A stretch of 64,000 nucleotides of DNA from DATGLG01 sp035294245. Lineage in GTDB: Bacteria; Pseudomonadota; Alphaproteobacteria; JACZXZ01. Location: NCBI GenBank assembly GCA_035294245.1, contig DATGLG010000067.1:1-64000 (forward strand). Direction: 5' to 3'. Below are positions 27,591 to 36,303 of the stretch, one piece after another. The notes under the pieces are model-generated. The model worked only from the letters and a program-made list of their open reading frames with translations. It did not search any database and was not told the origin of the DNA. A program made the position numbers and the translations under genes. Positions within the stretch are counted from its first letter, which is position 1. The number at the start of each line of letters is the position of its first letter.

Positions 27591-27602
27591 ATTGTCAACA
27601 AT
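27591..27602. promoter_or_regulatory. Perfect palindrome, probable GntR-FCD operator
   Basis: ATTGT-CA-ACAAT is a perfect inverted repeat with a 2-base centre. It fits the T-N-G-T-N-N-A-C-N-A pattern known for FadR/FCD-subfamily GntR regulators. It lies in the 178-base divergent region between the enolase-like gene and the GntR gene, about 90 bases from each start, well placed to control both operons. Only one copy was found. Confidence 0.6.
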
Positions 27603-27679
27603 AGACAGTTTGCAATCAAGCAGGAGGTCGGCTAGCATCCCCGAGGGCGCAACGGTCAGGTCGAGGAAAGGGAGCGCGC

Positions 27680-28417
27680 GTGGAGCCCAAGAATACGCTT
27701 GCGATGCAGATCAAGAAACAGCCGCTGGAGCGCCAAGCCGCCGATCTGTTGCGCAGCCGGATCCTGTCGGGAGTTTTCCCGCCGAGTCACCGGTTGGTCG
27801 AGACTTGGCTCGCCGAGCAAATGGGGCTTAGCCGGGGCACCATTCGCGGCGCGCTCAGCGAGCTAGCGCATGAAGGGCTCGTCGTCCAGATCGCCTATAC
27901 GCGATGGGAGGTTCCCGGGCTCTCAGAACAAGATGCCTGGGAGCTCTATACGCTTCGCAGCGCGCTCGAAGGCCTCGGCGCGCGCCTGGCCGCCGAGCGG
28001 CTCGACCCCAAGTCCGCTGAGCAAATCCGACAGGCGTTTGCCGTCTTGGCCGCCGCCGCCTCGGAAAATGACCGTGGACGGGTGACGGAGGCGGATTTCG
28101 CGCTCCACAAGCTCATCATCGAGCTCTCCGGGCACCGTCGATTGCAGCGCCAATACAAGGTCATCGAACAGCAGATCCGTCGTTACATCGCCTGCTCGAA
28201 TGCGCTGATACGGGACGCGGAGGGAATCGTCGAGCAGCATCAGCCAATCGTCGAGGCCATCCTGGCGGGGCGCGCCGCGATCGCTGAGCGCGAGGCGAAG
28301 CGCCACAACATGCTTGAAGGCGAACTTTTGGTCGCCGACCTTCGGCGCAAGGAGGCGAGGGAAGCCCCGCCAAAGCTGGCTCGCGGTCGCCGCTCGGACG
28401 GGGAACAATCTGGATAG
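27680..28417 (+). CDS. GntR-family regulator, FCD subfamily
   Basis: A 245-residue protein with the GntR winged helix (about residues 15-75: LERQAADLLRSRILSGVFPP, ETWLAEQMGLSRGTIRGALSELAHEGLV) and an all-helical FCD ligand domain with D/H metal ligands (LHKLIIELSGHRRL, EQHQPIVEAILAG). The start is GTG at 27680 after GGGAG; an ATG at 27704 is an alternative. It sits between two divergent catabolic operons and is most likely their repressor, sensing a carboxylic-acid intermediate. Confidence 0.92.
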   Translation: MEPKNTLAMQIKKQPLERQAADLLRSRILSGVFPPSHRLVETWLAEQMGLSRGTIRGALSELAHEGLVVQIAYTRWEVPGLSEQDAWELYTLRSALEGLGARLAAERLDPKSAEQIRQAFAVLAAAASENDRGRVTEADFALHKLIIELSGHRRLQRQYKVIEQQIRRYIACSNALIRDAEGIVEQHQPIVEAILAGRAAIAEREAKRHNMLEGELLVADLRRKEAREAPPKLARGRRSDGEQSG

Positions 28418-28534
28418 CGAGGCGCTGAAAGGATCAGAGCGGTGTCGCAGATCGCGCAGGGGCACTTTGCGGTCAGACGGTTTGAAGATCGAGCGAAGCC
28501 GCCCGGTTCGGTGAGGTGCGAAGAGTGCGGGTCG

Positions 28535-29356
28535 ATGACGAGCGAAATCCTGCTCGAGGATGTGGGAAAAGAATTCGGCGCGGGGCGGCGCCGCATCGTC
28601 GCCCTCAGCCGCGTAAGTCTCGCCGTTGAAAAAGGCAGCTTCGTCTCCATTTGCGGACCCAGCGGCTGCGGGAAAAGCACGATCCTAAGCATTATCGCGG
28701 GTCTTTCCGGGGCGACGAGCGGCCAGGTGAAGATCAATGGCAAGGTCGTCACCGGACCCGATCAGAAAATTGGGATGGTGTTCCAGGACGCCAACCTGCT
28801 GCCGTGGCGGACAGTGCTGTCGAACGTCCTCTATCCGGTCGAGCTTCGCCGCCTCGACAAGCGTAGCCATGTGCAGCGGGCGCGCGAGCTGCTCGAGCTG
28901 ACCGGCCTCAGCGGCTTTGCCGATCATTACCCGCGCGAGCTATCGGGAGGCATGCGCCAACGCGTCGCCATCTGCCGGGCGCTTGTCCTCAATCCCGACA
29001 TCCTGCTGATGGATGAGCCCTTTAGTGCGCTCGATGCGCTTACCCGCGACGAAATGAGCATCGAGCTTCAGCGGATTTGGAGCCTGCATGGAAAGACGGT
29101 CGTCTTCGTCACCCACAGCATACGAGAGGCCGTGTTCCTCTCCGATCGCGTGGTGGTGATGGGCATCGCGCCGGGTCGGATCACCGAGGAATTCACGATC
29201 GAGCTGGAGCGGCCGCGGACGGCTGCAATTGAGACGGTTGCCAGGTTTAATGAGCTGATTCACGAAGTGCGCGAAGCGATCTCCCGGGGCCATGCCTCGG
29301 CGACATTCGCCTCACCCAGGGTCGATGGAGACGATCGTGGAAGCCACCGCTTCTGA
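28535..29356 (+). CDS. SsuB/TauB-type ABC transporter ATPase
   Basis: The ATP-binding subunit of a nitrate/sulfonate/taurine-type importer. Walker A is GPSGCGKST, Q-loop GMVFQDANLLPWRTV, signature LSGGMRQRVAICRAL, Walker B ILLMDEPFSALDALTRDE, switch His FVTHSIREAVFLSDR. The ATG at 28535 gives the family's usual N-terminus (273 aa); an upstream in-frame GTG at 28442 cannot be excluded because the ribosome site before 28535 is weak. The end overlaps the permease gene start. Confidence 0.92.
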   Translation: MTSEILLEDVGKEFGAGRRRIVALSRVSLAVEKGSFVSICGPSGCGKSTILSIIAGLSGATSGQVKINGKVVTGPDQKIGMVFQDANLLPWRTVLSNVLYPVELRRLDKRSHVQRARELLELTGLSGFADHYPRELSGGMRQRVAICRALVLNPDILLMDEPFSALDALTRDEMSIELQRIWSLHGKTVVFVTHSIREAVFLSDRVVVMGIAPGRITEEFTIELERPRTAAIETVARFNELIHEVREAISRGHASATFASPRVDGDDRGSHRF

Positions 29357-30146
29357 TGCCATCGATCTGCGGGAGGCAGGCGCCAGCGGAGGCTGGTGGG
29401 GGCGCTTTGTCGACTCGCCGCTGTGGCCTGCGACTCTCTCGGTGCTGCTGCTGCTCGTATGGCAAGCCTATGTCAGTTTTTCGGGCACGTTGAAGGTCCT
29501 GCTGCCGGCGCCCAGCGACATCGTCCGCTACCTTTGGCTCCATCGCGCCCTGCTGCTCGAGAATGCCTGGCCCACCATCTACCAATGCTTGCTCGGTTTC
29601 GCCTTGGCCGTGGTCGGCGGCATAGCCATCGCCATAGTAATCACGCAGTTCAAGACAATCCGCCGTGGCTTCTACCCGCTTGTCGTCGTCATCGCGCTCA
29701 CTCCCAAAATCTCGCTAGCGCCGCTCTTCACCCTGTGGTTCGGGACGAACTCGTTCTCGCGCGTGGCGCTCGTCTTCTTCATCTCCTTCTTTCCGATGGT
29801 GGTGAGCCCCGCCTCGGGACTGACGAATGTCGATCCGGGCCTGTTGCGCATGGCCCGCTCCTTCGGGGCGTCGCGGGCGCAGATCTTCTGGACCCTGCGG
29901 GTGCCGAGCGCGCTCCCCCATATTTTTGATGGAATGAAGGTGGCCATCTCACTGGCCGTTATTGGCATCATCGTGGCCGAGTTCGTCACCTCCGAGACGG
30001 GACTCGGATATCTCATCATCTTTGCGACCGGCCTGCTCGACACGACCATGATGCTGTCGGCGATTATCGTGCTCAGCGTCATCGGACTCTTCTTCTATTT
30101 CACGGTCGAAGCTATCGCCAGGGTTGCGGTGTACTGGCAACGCTAA
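29325..30146 (+). CDS. SsuC/TauC-type ABC transporter permease
   Basis: A 273-residue inner-membrane protein with about six helices (LWPATLSVLLLLVWQAYVSF first) and the coupling loop RMARSFGASRAQIFWTLRVPSALPHIFDGMKVAISLAVIG, characteristic of SsuC-type permeases. I placed the start at the ATG at 29325, which overlaps the ATPase gene by 32 bases; an in-frame ATG at 29292 is an alternative. With the ATPase and the NMT1-like binding protein it completes one importer. Confidence 0.9.
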   Translation: METIVEATASDAIDLREAGASGGWWGRFVDSPLWPATLSVLLLLVWQAYVSFSGTLKVLLPAPSDIVRYLWLHRALLLENAWPTIYQCLLGFALAVVGGIAIAIVITQFKTIRRGFYPLVVVIALTPKISLAPLFTLWFGTNSFSRVALVFFISFFPMVVSPASGLTNVDPGLLRMARSFGASRAQIFWTLRVPSALPHIFDGMKVAISLAVIGIIVAEFVTSETGLGYLIIFATGLLDTTMMLSAIIVLSVIGLFFYFTVEAIARVAVYWQR

Positions 30147-30175
30147 AAGCGCAAGAAACACCCGCAGGAGGAGGC

Positions 30176-31273
30176 ATGACCATGGATACGAGAATCACAC
30201 GTCGTCGGCTCATGACGGCGGCTGGCGCCGGCGCCCTTGGAATCGGGATGGTTCCGATGTTCCAGATCGTCTCGCATGCCCAGGGCAAGTTGACGGAGGT
30301 CAGCTTGACGCTTCCCTGGATTCCCCATGGTGCCTACGCGGCTTTCATCGTCGCGCGTGAGCTCGGCTACTGGAAGAAGCGCGGCCTCGACGTCACCGTC
30401 TCGCGGGGCTATGGCTCGCCGGATGCGCTTAAAAGAGTCGGGCTCGGTCAGTTCGAGTATGGAGATGCAAGCTTCTCGGCGCTTATCCAGACCGTGGCCC
30501 AAGGAATGGATCTCGTTGGCCTCGGACTTCACATGCAGGTGTCGCCGCTTGCTGTGTTCTCGCTCAAGAAGAAGGGCATCAAGGCGCCGAAAGACCTGGA
30601 AGGGAAGATCGTCGGCGCAACGCCGACGACTGGTGACTTCCACCTGTTCCCCGCCTTCGCCAAGGCGGCCGGCATCGATCCGTCCAAGATCAAATGGAAG
30701 TTCCTCGACCCTCATCTTCGCGCGCAATCGCTCCTCCAGGGCGATATCGATGCGCTGACCGGCTATTACAGCACCGATGCGGCGCCGCTTTGGGTGGCCG
30801 GCGCGGATATCGACATCATGTCGTACTACAAATACGGGATCAAAATGTACGACACAGGTGTATTTGCCACGCGCGCGCAGATCGACAAGGCTCCGGAAGT
30901 GACGAGAGGAATCGTCGAGGGGGCGATGGAAGGGCTGAAATTCACATACCTCGAGCCCGCCCAGACCTTGGACATACACATCCGCGCGGAGAAGGAATTC
31001 CAGGGAAGCGAGAAGCTTCGCCAGACCGTGAAATATCAGATCGCAATCAATACCGCGCTCGGTCTCGCTCCGGGGCCGAAGGAGCATGGTCTCGGATGGT
31101 TCATTCCCGAAGAGGTGCAGGAGAACGTCAAGATCGCCGCGGAGTATATGAGCCTTCCCAAACAAGTTAACCCCAGTGCGATTTACACGAACAAGTACCT
31201 CGGTGCGGTGAAGCTGACGCCAGCCGAATGGACTCGCGTGGCTAAGGACGTCAAGCCCTACGTCCTGTGGTGA
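30176..31273 (+). CDS. NMT1/SsuA-type periplasmic binding protein, Tat signal
   Basis: A 365-residue binding protein with a twin-arginine-like signal (TRRRLMTAAGAGALGIGMVP), implying export in folded form. The mature part starts LTEVSLTLPWIPHGAYAAFIVARELGYWKKRGLDVTVSRGYGSPDALKRVGLGQFEYG, the family pattern of NMT1/THI5-like proteins that bind pyrimidines, sulfonates or aromatic acids. AGGAGGAGG lies just before the ATG. It completes the importer with the two preceding genes. Confidence 0.92.
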   Translation: MTMDTRITRRRLMTAAGAGALGIGMVPMFQIVSHAQGKLTEVSLTLPWIPHGAYAAFIVARELGYWKKRGLDVTVSRGYGSPDALKRVGLGQFEYGDASFSALIQTVAQGMDLVGLGLHMQVSPLAVFSLKKKGIKAPKDLEGKIVGATPTTGDFHLFPAFAKAAGIDPSKIKWKFLDPHLRAQSLLQGDIDALTGYYSTDAAPLWVAGADIDIMSYYKYGIKMYDTGVFATRAQIDKAPEVTRGIVEGAMEGLKFTYLEPAQTLDIHIRAEKEFQGSEKLRQTVKYQIAINTALGLAPGPKEHGLGWFIPEEVQENVKIAAEYMSLPKQVNPSAIYTNKYLGAVKLTPAEWTRVAKDVKPYVLW

Positions 31274-31315
31274 TTGACAGCCGAGACACCGCGAACCTCC
31301 TTGCTATAGGGCGTT

Positions 31316-32272
31316 ATGCCGGAAGCTCGAATTCTGGTTTACTCAAAATATCGGGAAGATCTTCCACGATTTGAGAGAGCGCTCTCCACGTCCTTGACGG
31401 GCGTCTCGGTTGATTATGCAGGCTCCTATGCGGAGGCTAAAACTTCGCTAAGTCACGCCGAGATTCTCTATGGGTGGGGATTCCCGGTTGGCATGCTGAC
31501 GGAGATGCCCAGGCTCCGGTGGGTGCAGAAGATGGGCGCGGGCGTTGATGACCTTGTCGGAGAGTGGCCAACAGGATCAGGTGTCGTCTTGACACGGACC
31601 GACGGCCAACTCATCGCGCCGCGGATGATCGAATACGTCCTATGCGCCATTTTAAGACGGACGCTGAAGCTGTCATTTGCCGAGACGCTGCGCAAGGAAA
31701 AGCGCTGGGACTACTTTGAAATCGGCTCGATCCGCCAGCATCGGATTGGAGTAGCCGGTCTCGGAGAGATCGGAACGGAGATCGCGAAAGCACTGCGACA
31801 GCTTGGCGCGGAGGTGATCGGCTGGCGACGAACGCGATCGCAAGTCGCATCGGTTAATCGGCTCTATGCCGGCAGATCCAGCTTGGAAGCGTTCGTTTCG
31901 CAATGCTCAATCCTGGTGCTCGTACTGCCGTTGACCTACGGAACGCGTAGGCTGTTCGGTGCCGAAGTCTTCGCTTCATTCAAGACCGGCATGCACCTGA
32001 TTAACATCGGCCGCGGCGCCGTCATTGACGAGCAGGCATTGATCGAAGCGCTGGATAGCGGTCGCGTCGATCATGCAACGCTCGACGTCTTCGACAGAGA
32101 GCCTTTACCCGAGAATCACCCCTTCTGGGGAGATGAGCGGGTCACGATAACGCCTCATATCTGCGGGCCGCTGATTCCCGAAGATATCGTCCCGCATTTC
32201 GTCGAAAACTATCGCGCCTACCGGCAAGGCCAGCCATTGAAGAACGTCGTCGATATCGAGAGGCAATATTGA
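31316..32272 (+). CDS. D-2-hydroxyacid dehydrogenase (GhrA-like)
   Basis: A 318-residue NAD(P)-dependent oxidoreductase. The nucleotide site is GVAGLGEIGTEIAKAL. The catalytic triad is present: Arg in INIGRGAVID, Glu in LDVFDREPLP and His in ITPHICGP. The family reduces glyoxylate or hydroxypyruvate, giving glycolate or D-glycerate. Since the divergent operon has glycerate 2-kinase and an enolase homologue, a hydroxypyruvate-to-glycerate step is an attractive role, but this is inference. Confidence 0.9.
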   Translation: MPEARILVYSKYREDLPRFERALSTSLTGVSVDYAGSYAEAKTSLSHAEILYGWGFPVGMLTEMPRLRWVQKMGAGVDDLVGEWPTGSGVVLTRTDGQLIAPRMIEYVLCAILRRTLKLSFAETLRKEKRWDYFEIGSIRQHRIGVAGLGEIGTEIAKALRQLGAEVIGWRRTRSQVASVNRLYAGRSSLEAFVSQCSILVLVLPLTYGTRRLFGAEVFASFKTGMHLINIGRGAVIDEQALIEALDSGRVDHATLDVFDREPLPENHPFWGDERVTITPHICGPLIPEDIVPHFVENYRAYRQGQPLKNVVDIERQY

Positions 32273-32341
32273 TGGCCAAAGGACTTGTTGGGCGGGGCTG
32301 CCGCAGCAGGCGTTGGCCGAATATATCTTAGGAGACATCAG

Positions 32342-33703
32342 ATGGCCCGTATCCTCATCGAAGGTGGTTACGTTATTCCGGTCGTTCGCGACGAGGTCAT
32401 TGCGGATGGAGTCGTCGCCTTCGATGGGGCGCGGATCACCTATGCCGGCCCGTGCCACGGCTTTGATCGGGACAGCTTTGCGGCCGACCGGGTCGTCAAT
32501 GCCCGTGGTAAGGCCGTTCTCCCAGGGCTCGTGAACACGCATACGCATCTGGTCGGAGCCTATATCAAGGCGCTGACCGAGGATGTTCCCGGCAAAGCCA
32601 ATGCGGCTGGGCTCTATAAGCGGGCTTTTCCGGTGGTTTCGCTGATAGAGGAAGGGGATGTCTACTGCGGATGCATGACACACGGGCTCGAGATGCTCAT
32701 GACGGGCACCACCACGATCAGCAATACGTGGAGCAACGAGAAATTGGCGGGCCCGGTCGTGCGCGATCTCGGCATTCGCGCGGTGCTCAGCGAGATGATC
32801 TTCGAGACCGAGCTCACGGCGCTCTCGCCGAGCAACATGGACCGGCCGTGGCGGCCCGACATGGCCAAGCGCGGGCTCGAAGCGGCGGTCGAGCTGTACG
32901 AGACGTGGCACGGCAAAGAGGACGGGCGAATCACAACCAGAATCTCGCCGGGTGGGCCGGGATACTGCTCGGCTGACGCCATCGAGAAATGCCGGGAGCT
33001 TGCCGCGAAGCAGGGCGTCGGGATTAACATCCACATCGCCGAGGTTCCGGGCGAGACGGAATTCGTGACGGCAAGATATGGCAAGCGCCCGATCGAGCTC
33101 GGACGGGACCTCGGAGTTTTGGGTCCCGGGACCATCGCCTTCCATTGCGTCTTCCTGTCGGACTCCGATATCGACATCCTCGCAGAGACCGGGACGAAGC
33201 TCTCCCATACCTCCTTCCACGTGCCGAAGCGCGGCTATTTTCCTCCGATGGAGAAAGTATATGCGAAGGGGATCGACGTGTCGTTCGGCTCCGACTGGTG
33301 CTCGAACGATCTTTGGAAGTTCATGCGAGCGGGGATTCTTATTCCACGGGCGAAAACGGGCGATGTTGGGATGCTCTCCGGCTACGATGCGCTTCGCATG
33401 GCGACGCTGGGCGGCGCACGTGCCCTCGGCATCGAGAGCGATATCGGCTCGCTCGAGGTGGGAAAGAAGGCCGACGTGATCCTCGTCGACGTCACCACGC
33501 CCTGGTGCAATCCGATTCGCACCGAGAACTTGATCACCAATCTTGTTTTCAACGCGAATGGCAGCGACGTCACAGACGTGTTCGTCGACGGGCGTCCCGT
33601 TGTCGAGAATCGCGAAGTGAGGACGGTAGACCGTTCTGCGGTGCTGCGGGAAGCTCAAAGGTGCGCGGATCGCATCTGGCGCCAAGCGTCAAGGACGTGG
33701 TGA
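32342..33703 (+). CDS. ATZ/TRZ-family amidohydrolase
   Basis: A 453-residue subtype III amidohydrolase of the chlorohydrolase/deaminase type. Metal and catalytic residues are all visible: GLVNTHTHLVGA (H-x-H), the His-x-x-Glu of NIHIAEVPGE, the His of IAFHCVFLS and the Asp of SFGSDWCSND. AGGAG precedes the ATG at 32342. The family deaminates or dechlorinates purines, triazines, guanine or S-adenosylhomocysteine-like rings. Beside an NMT1-type importer, a nitrogen heterocycle is a reasonable guess for the substrate. Confidence 0.92.
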   Translation: MARILIEGGYVIPVVRDEVIADGVVAFDGARITYAGPCHGFDRDSFAADRVVNARGKAVLPGLVNTHTHLVGAYIKALTEDVPGKANAAGLYKRAFPVVSLIEEGDVYCGCMTHGLEMLMTGTTTISNTWSNEKLAGPVVRDLGIRAVLSEMIFETELTALSPSNMDRPWRPDMAKRGLEAAVELYETWHGKEDGRITTRISPGGPGYCSADAIEKCRELAAKQGVGINIHIAEVPGETEFVTARYGKRPIELGRDLGVLGPGTIAFHCVFLSDSDIDILAETGTKLSHTSFHVPKRGYFPPMEKVYAKGIDVSFGSDWCSNDLWKFMRAGILIPRAKTGDVGMLSGYDALRMATLGGARALGIESDIGSLEVGKKADVILVDVTTPWCNPIRTENLITNLVFNANGSDVTDVFVDGRPVVENREVRTVDRSAVLREAQRCADRIWRQASRTW

Positions 33704-33709
33704 CGAGCC

Positions 33710-34489
33710 ATGCGTGACGAAGAACTCCACAGGTCGGCCGCGATCCTGGGGCAGGCGCGGGCGAGCGGGCGCCGATTGACCGACTGGCCGGCGCAATCCC
33801 GCCCGCAGACCTTGGAAGAGGGATATGCGATCCAGCGGCAGTTGATCTCCGGGTCCCCGGGGCGGGTGCGTGGATGGAAGCTGGCCTGCACCTCGGCGGA
33901 GCTGCAGCGTCGTTATCGCGTTACCGAGCCGTATTTCGGGCCCTTGTTTGAGACGGTCGTATTTGACAGCAGTGCCCGGATCGGAGCTGCAGAATACGCG
34001 CCCTGCGGCGTCGAATGCGAATTCGCCTTCGAGCTGGGCGCCGATATTACCGCCTCTCGCAGAGAGCTTTCTGTCGCCGATGTAGCCTCCGCCGTTGCCT
34101 CGGTGCGACCGGCAATCGAGGTGGTAAGCTCTCGCTTCGTGAACTGGAAGGAGCTCGATGCGCCAAGCGTCATCGCCGACTGCGCGAGCAACGGCGCGCT
34201 TATTATCGGTCACTCATCACCGATAGGACTGGCGCCCGATTTGGCAACGCATCCCGTGACTCTGACGATTGATGGTCGCGAATCCGCGAAGGGGACGGGA
34301 GCCGCGGTGCTTGGTCACCCGCTCAATGCGCTGCGCTGGCTGATCAACTCCCGCAGCCGATGGTTCGACCTGAAAGCCGGCGACCTCATTACAACCGGAT
34401 CAGCGACGGGGCTGATTTATACCAGGCCTGGAAACAGGGTTACGGGAGAATTCGGTACTCTCGGGCATGTTGAGTTCACCGTGACTTGA
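33710..34489 (+). CDS. 2-keto-4-pentenoate hydratase / FAH-family protein (MhpD-like)
   Basis: A 259-residue protein of the MhpD/fumarylacetoacetate-hydrolase family. GWKLACTSAELQRRYRVTEPYFGPLF opens the fold; GVECEFAFELGADI holds the two acidic metal ligands; VRPAIEVVSSRFVNW adds the third. LKAGDLITTGSATGLIYTRPGNRVTGEFGTLGHVEFTV is the typical ending. It begins 7 bases after the amidohydrolase gene and ends the operon. Members hydrate 2-hydroxypentadienoate or decarboxylate oxalocrotonate in meta-cleavage pathways. Confidence 0.9.
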   Translation: MRDEELHRSAAILGQARASGRRLTDWPAQSRPQTLEEGYAIQRQLISGSPGRVRGWKLACTSAELQRRYRVTEPYFGPLFETVVFDSSARIGAAEYAPCGVECEFAFELGADITASRRELSVADVASAVASVRPAIEVVSSRFVNWKELDAPSVIADCASNGALIIGHSSPIGLAPDLATHPVTLTIDGRESAKGTGAAVLGHPLNALRWLINSRSRWFDLKAGDLITTGSATGLIYTRPGNRVTGEFGTLGHVEFTVT

Positions 34490-34686
34490 CGTGGCTCGTG
34501 GCACTTCCGTGCCTTTACCAGAGTGTCAACCAGCGCAGAGTTAGACGCGGTACTGGGTCTCGCCGGAAGGCAAGGCGGCTTTTGATTGTAACCTGCCAAG
34601 CAGGGGAGGTTACAGCGCGCGACAAAGGGATCATGCCGATGATGCGATAGCGGAACGCTCGTGCGGACGTGTAATTATAGCGCCTT

Positions 34687-36276
34687 TCAACGGGTGAAAC
34701 GGGCGAGCCATAGCCGCATCTTGCCGTCGGGCGAGGCGGGGATGTCGAAATCCCGAACGGCGCCGAAGACCATCGGCTCGCGATAGAGCGGGAAATACGG
34801 AACCGCCTCGGCCTCGATCCGCAGGGCTTTGGACATCAGCGCTTGGCGCTGCACGGGATCGAGCTCCGTGGTCGTCCGCTCCACCAGTGAATCGAGCACC
34901 GGATCGGAATACTGCGCCGCGTTCCAGCTCCCATCGCGCGCCGTGCGGGTATGGAACATGTTGTTCATGATCGAGGACGCGTCGATCTGTGGCGTATTGG
35001 CCCAGCCCATCAGCCAGGCGTCGCTCTCGCCGCCGTTGATCTTCTTCAGGAAGGCGGGATAGCGATCACTGATCACGGTCGTCTTGACGCCGATATGCGA
35101 CCACATGGCGGCGATCGCCTGGCAAACCTGCTCGGCGTTCACGAAACGGTCGACGGGGCAATCGAACGTCAGGGCGAAGGGCTGAAGCAGATGGGCCTCG
35201 GCGAGCAGCGCCTTCGCCCGTGCCAGGTTGTAAGTCGGCGCGGATGTCGCGAGGCTCGGATCGTAACCCTGCACTTCCGGTGCGATCATCGTTGTGATCG
35301 GGTTGGTTAGGTCGTCCATGATGCGCCGAGTGATTGTCCTTGTATCGGTCGCCGCGTAGAGCGCCCGTCTGACCCGAACGTCGCTCAAGGGGTTCATCGC
35401 ATCGGGTCCGGCCTTCACGCGATGCCCCGCCGCCACGTTGAGGCCCACGAACATGACGCGCAGGTCTTGACCCCGGATGAGCTTGAGCCCGCGCGTATGC
35501 CGGATCCGCTCGATGTCCTGCAACGGCGCAGGGCTGATCAGATCCAGCTCGCCGGAAAGCAGCGCCGCGACACGGGTGGCATCAATCGGGATCGGCCGGA
35601 GTATGACACGGTCGATATTGTGCTTCGGCTGGTCCCACCAACCCGGGAAGCGCTCGAGAACGGTCTCGACATCCGGCTGGCGCGAGACGAGCCGGAAGGG
35701 GCCGGTGCCATTCGCGTGCAGCGTTGTGTAGGATTCCCGTCCCTTGGTCGGGTCGTCGGGTAGCATCGCATTGTGCGCCTGCATCCAGGGCAGGCTTAGG
35801 ATGGCGACACCGGCGAGCTCGTTGAGCAAGATGGGGTCGGGGCCGTAGAGCAGGACATCCACCGTATCGTCGTCGACGACGACCGCATCGCGGATCATGT
35901 GGGTGGCAGAAAGATAGGGCGAGCCCGGCGAGGCCGCGCGCTTGATCGACGCGACGACATCGGCGGCCGTCATTGGCGCGCCGTCGTGGAAATGCACGCC
36001 GTGGCGGAGGGTAAAGCGCCAGCGGGTCGGCTCTTCCATCCGCCAGGAGACGGCGAGCGCCGACTCCAGTCGCAGGTCGCTTCCTTGCCGGACGAGACTC
36101 TCATAGATATTGCCGAGCAGGGAGGCGTTCGCGGTGGAGAAGACCCCGTGCGGGTCCATGGTCGATATCTCGCCACCAGCACTCCAACGCAGCACGTTCG
36201 GCTCCGCGGCCGTGGCGGCTCCGGCCTGGCTCGGGATCAGGAGCGCGAATACGAGCGCGCCGATGAGCTTGTGCAT
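34687..36276 (-). CDS. Dipeptide/oligopeptide-type binding protein (SBP_bac_5)
   Basis: A 529-residue DppA/OppA-class binding protein. A signal peptide (IGALVFALLIPSQAGAATA) is followed by NVLRWSAGGEISTMDPHGVFSTANASLLGNIYESLVRQGSD. Family blocks are present: RHGVHFHDGAPMTAADVVASIKRA, GTGPFRLVSRQPD and VDLLIS-like inner strands. The matching permeases are not nearby. It follows the M81 peptidase gene by 27 bases on the same strand, suggesting they handle the same peptide-like compound. The 197 bases between this gene and the hydratase gene at 33710 show no gene. Confidence 0.93.
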   Translation of the reverse strand: MHKLIGALVFALLIPSQAGAATAAEPNVLRWSAGGEISTMDPHGVFSTANASLLGNIYESLVRQGSDLRLESALAVSWRMEEPTRWRFTLRHGVHFHDGAPMTAADVVASIKRAASPGSPYLSATHMIRDAVVVDDDTVDVLLYGPDPILLNELAGVAILSLPWMQAHNAMLPDDPTKGRESYTTLHANGTGPFRLVSRQPDVETVLERFPGWWDQPKHNIDRVILRPIPIDATRVAALLSGELDLISPAPLQDIERIRHTRGLKLIRGQDLRVMFVGLNVAAGHRVKAGPDAMNPLSDVRVRRALYAATDTRTITRRIMDDLTNPITTMIAPEVQGYDPSLATSAPTYNLARAKALLAEAHLLQPFALTFDCPVDRFVNAEQVCQAIAAMWSHIGVKTTVISDRYPAFLKKINGGESDAWLMGWANTPQIDASSIMNNMFHTRTARDGSWNAAQYSDPVLDSLVERTTTELDPVQRQALMSKALRIEAEAVPYFPLYREPMVFGAVRDFDIPASPDGKMRLWLARFTR

Positions 36277-36303
36277 CGTCTTTCCTCTGTTCGGTATCGA
36301 TGG

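Noticed and set aside
34490..34686. Possible terminator or small RNA between the hydratase gene and the peptide-binding-protein gene
   Set aside because: No strong stem followed by a T-run could be found.
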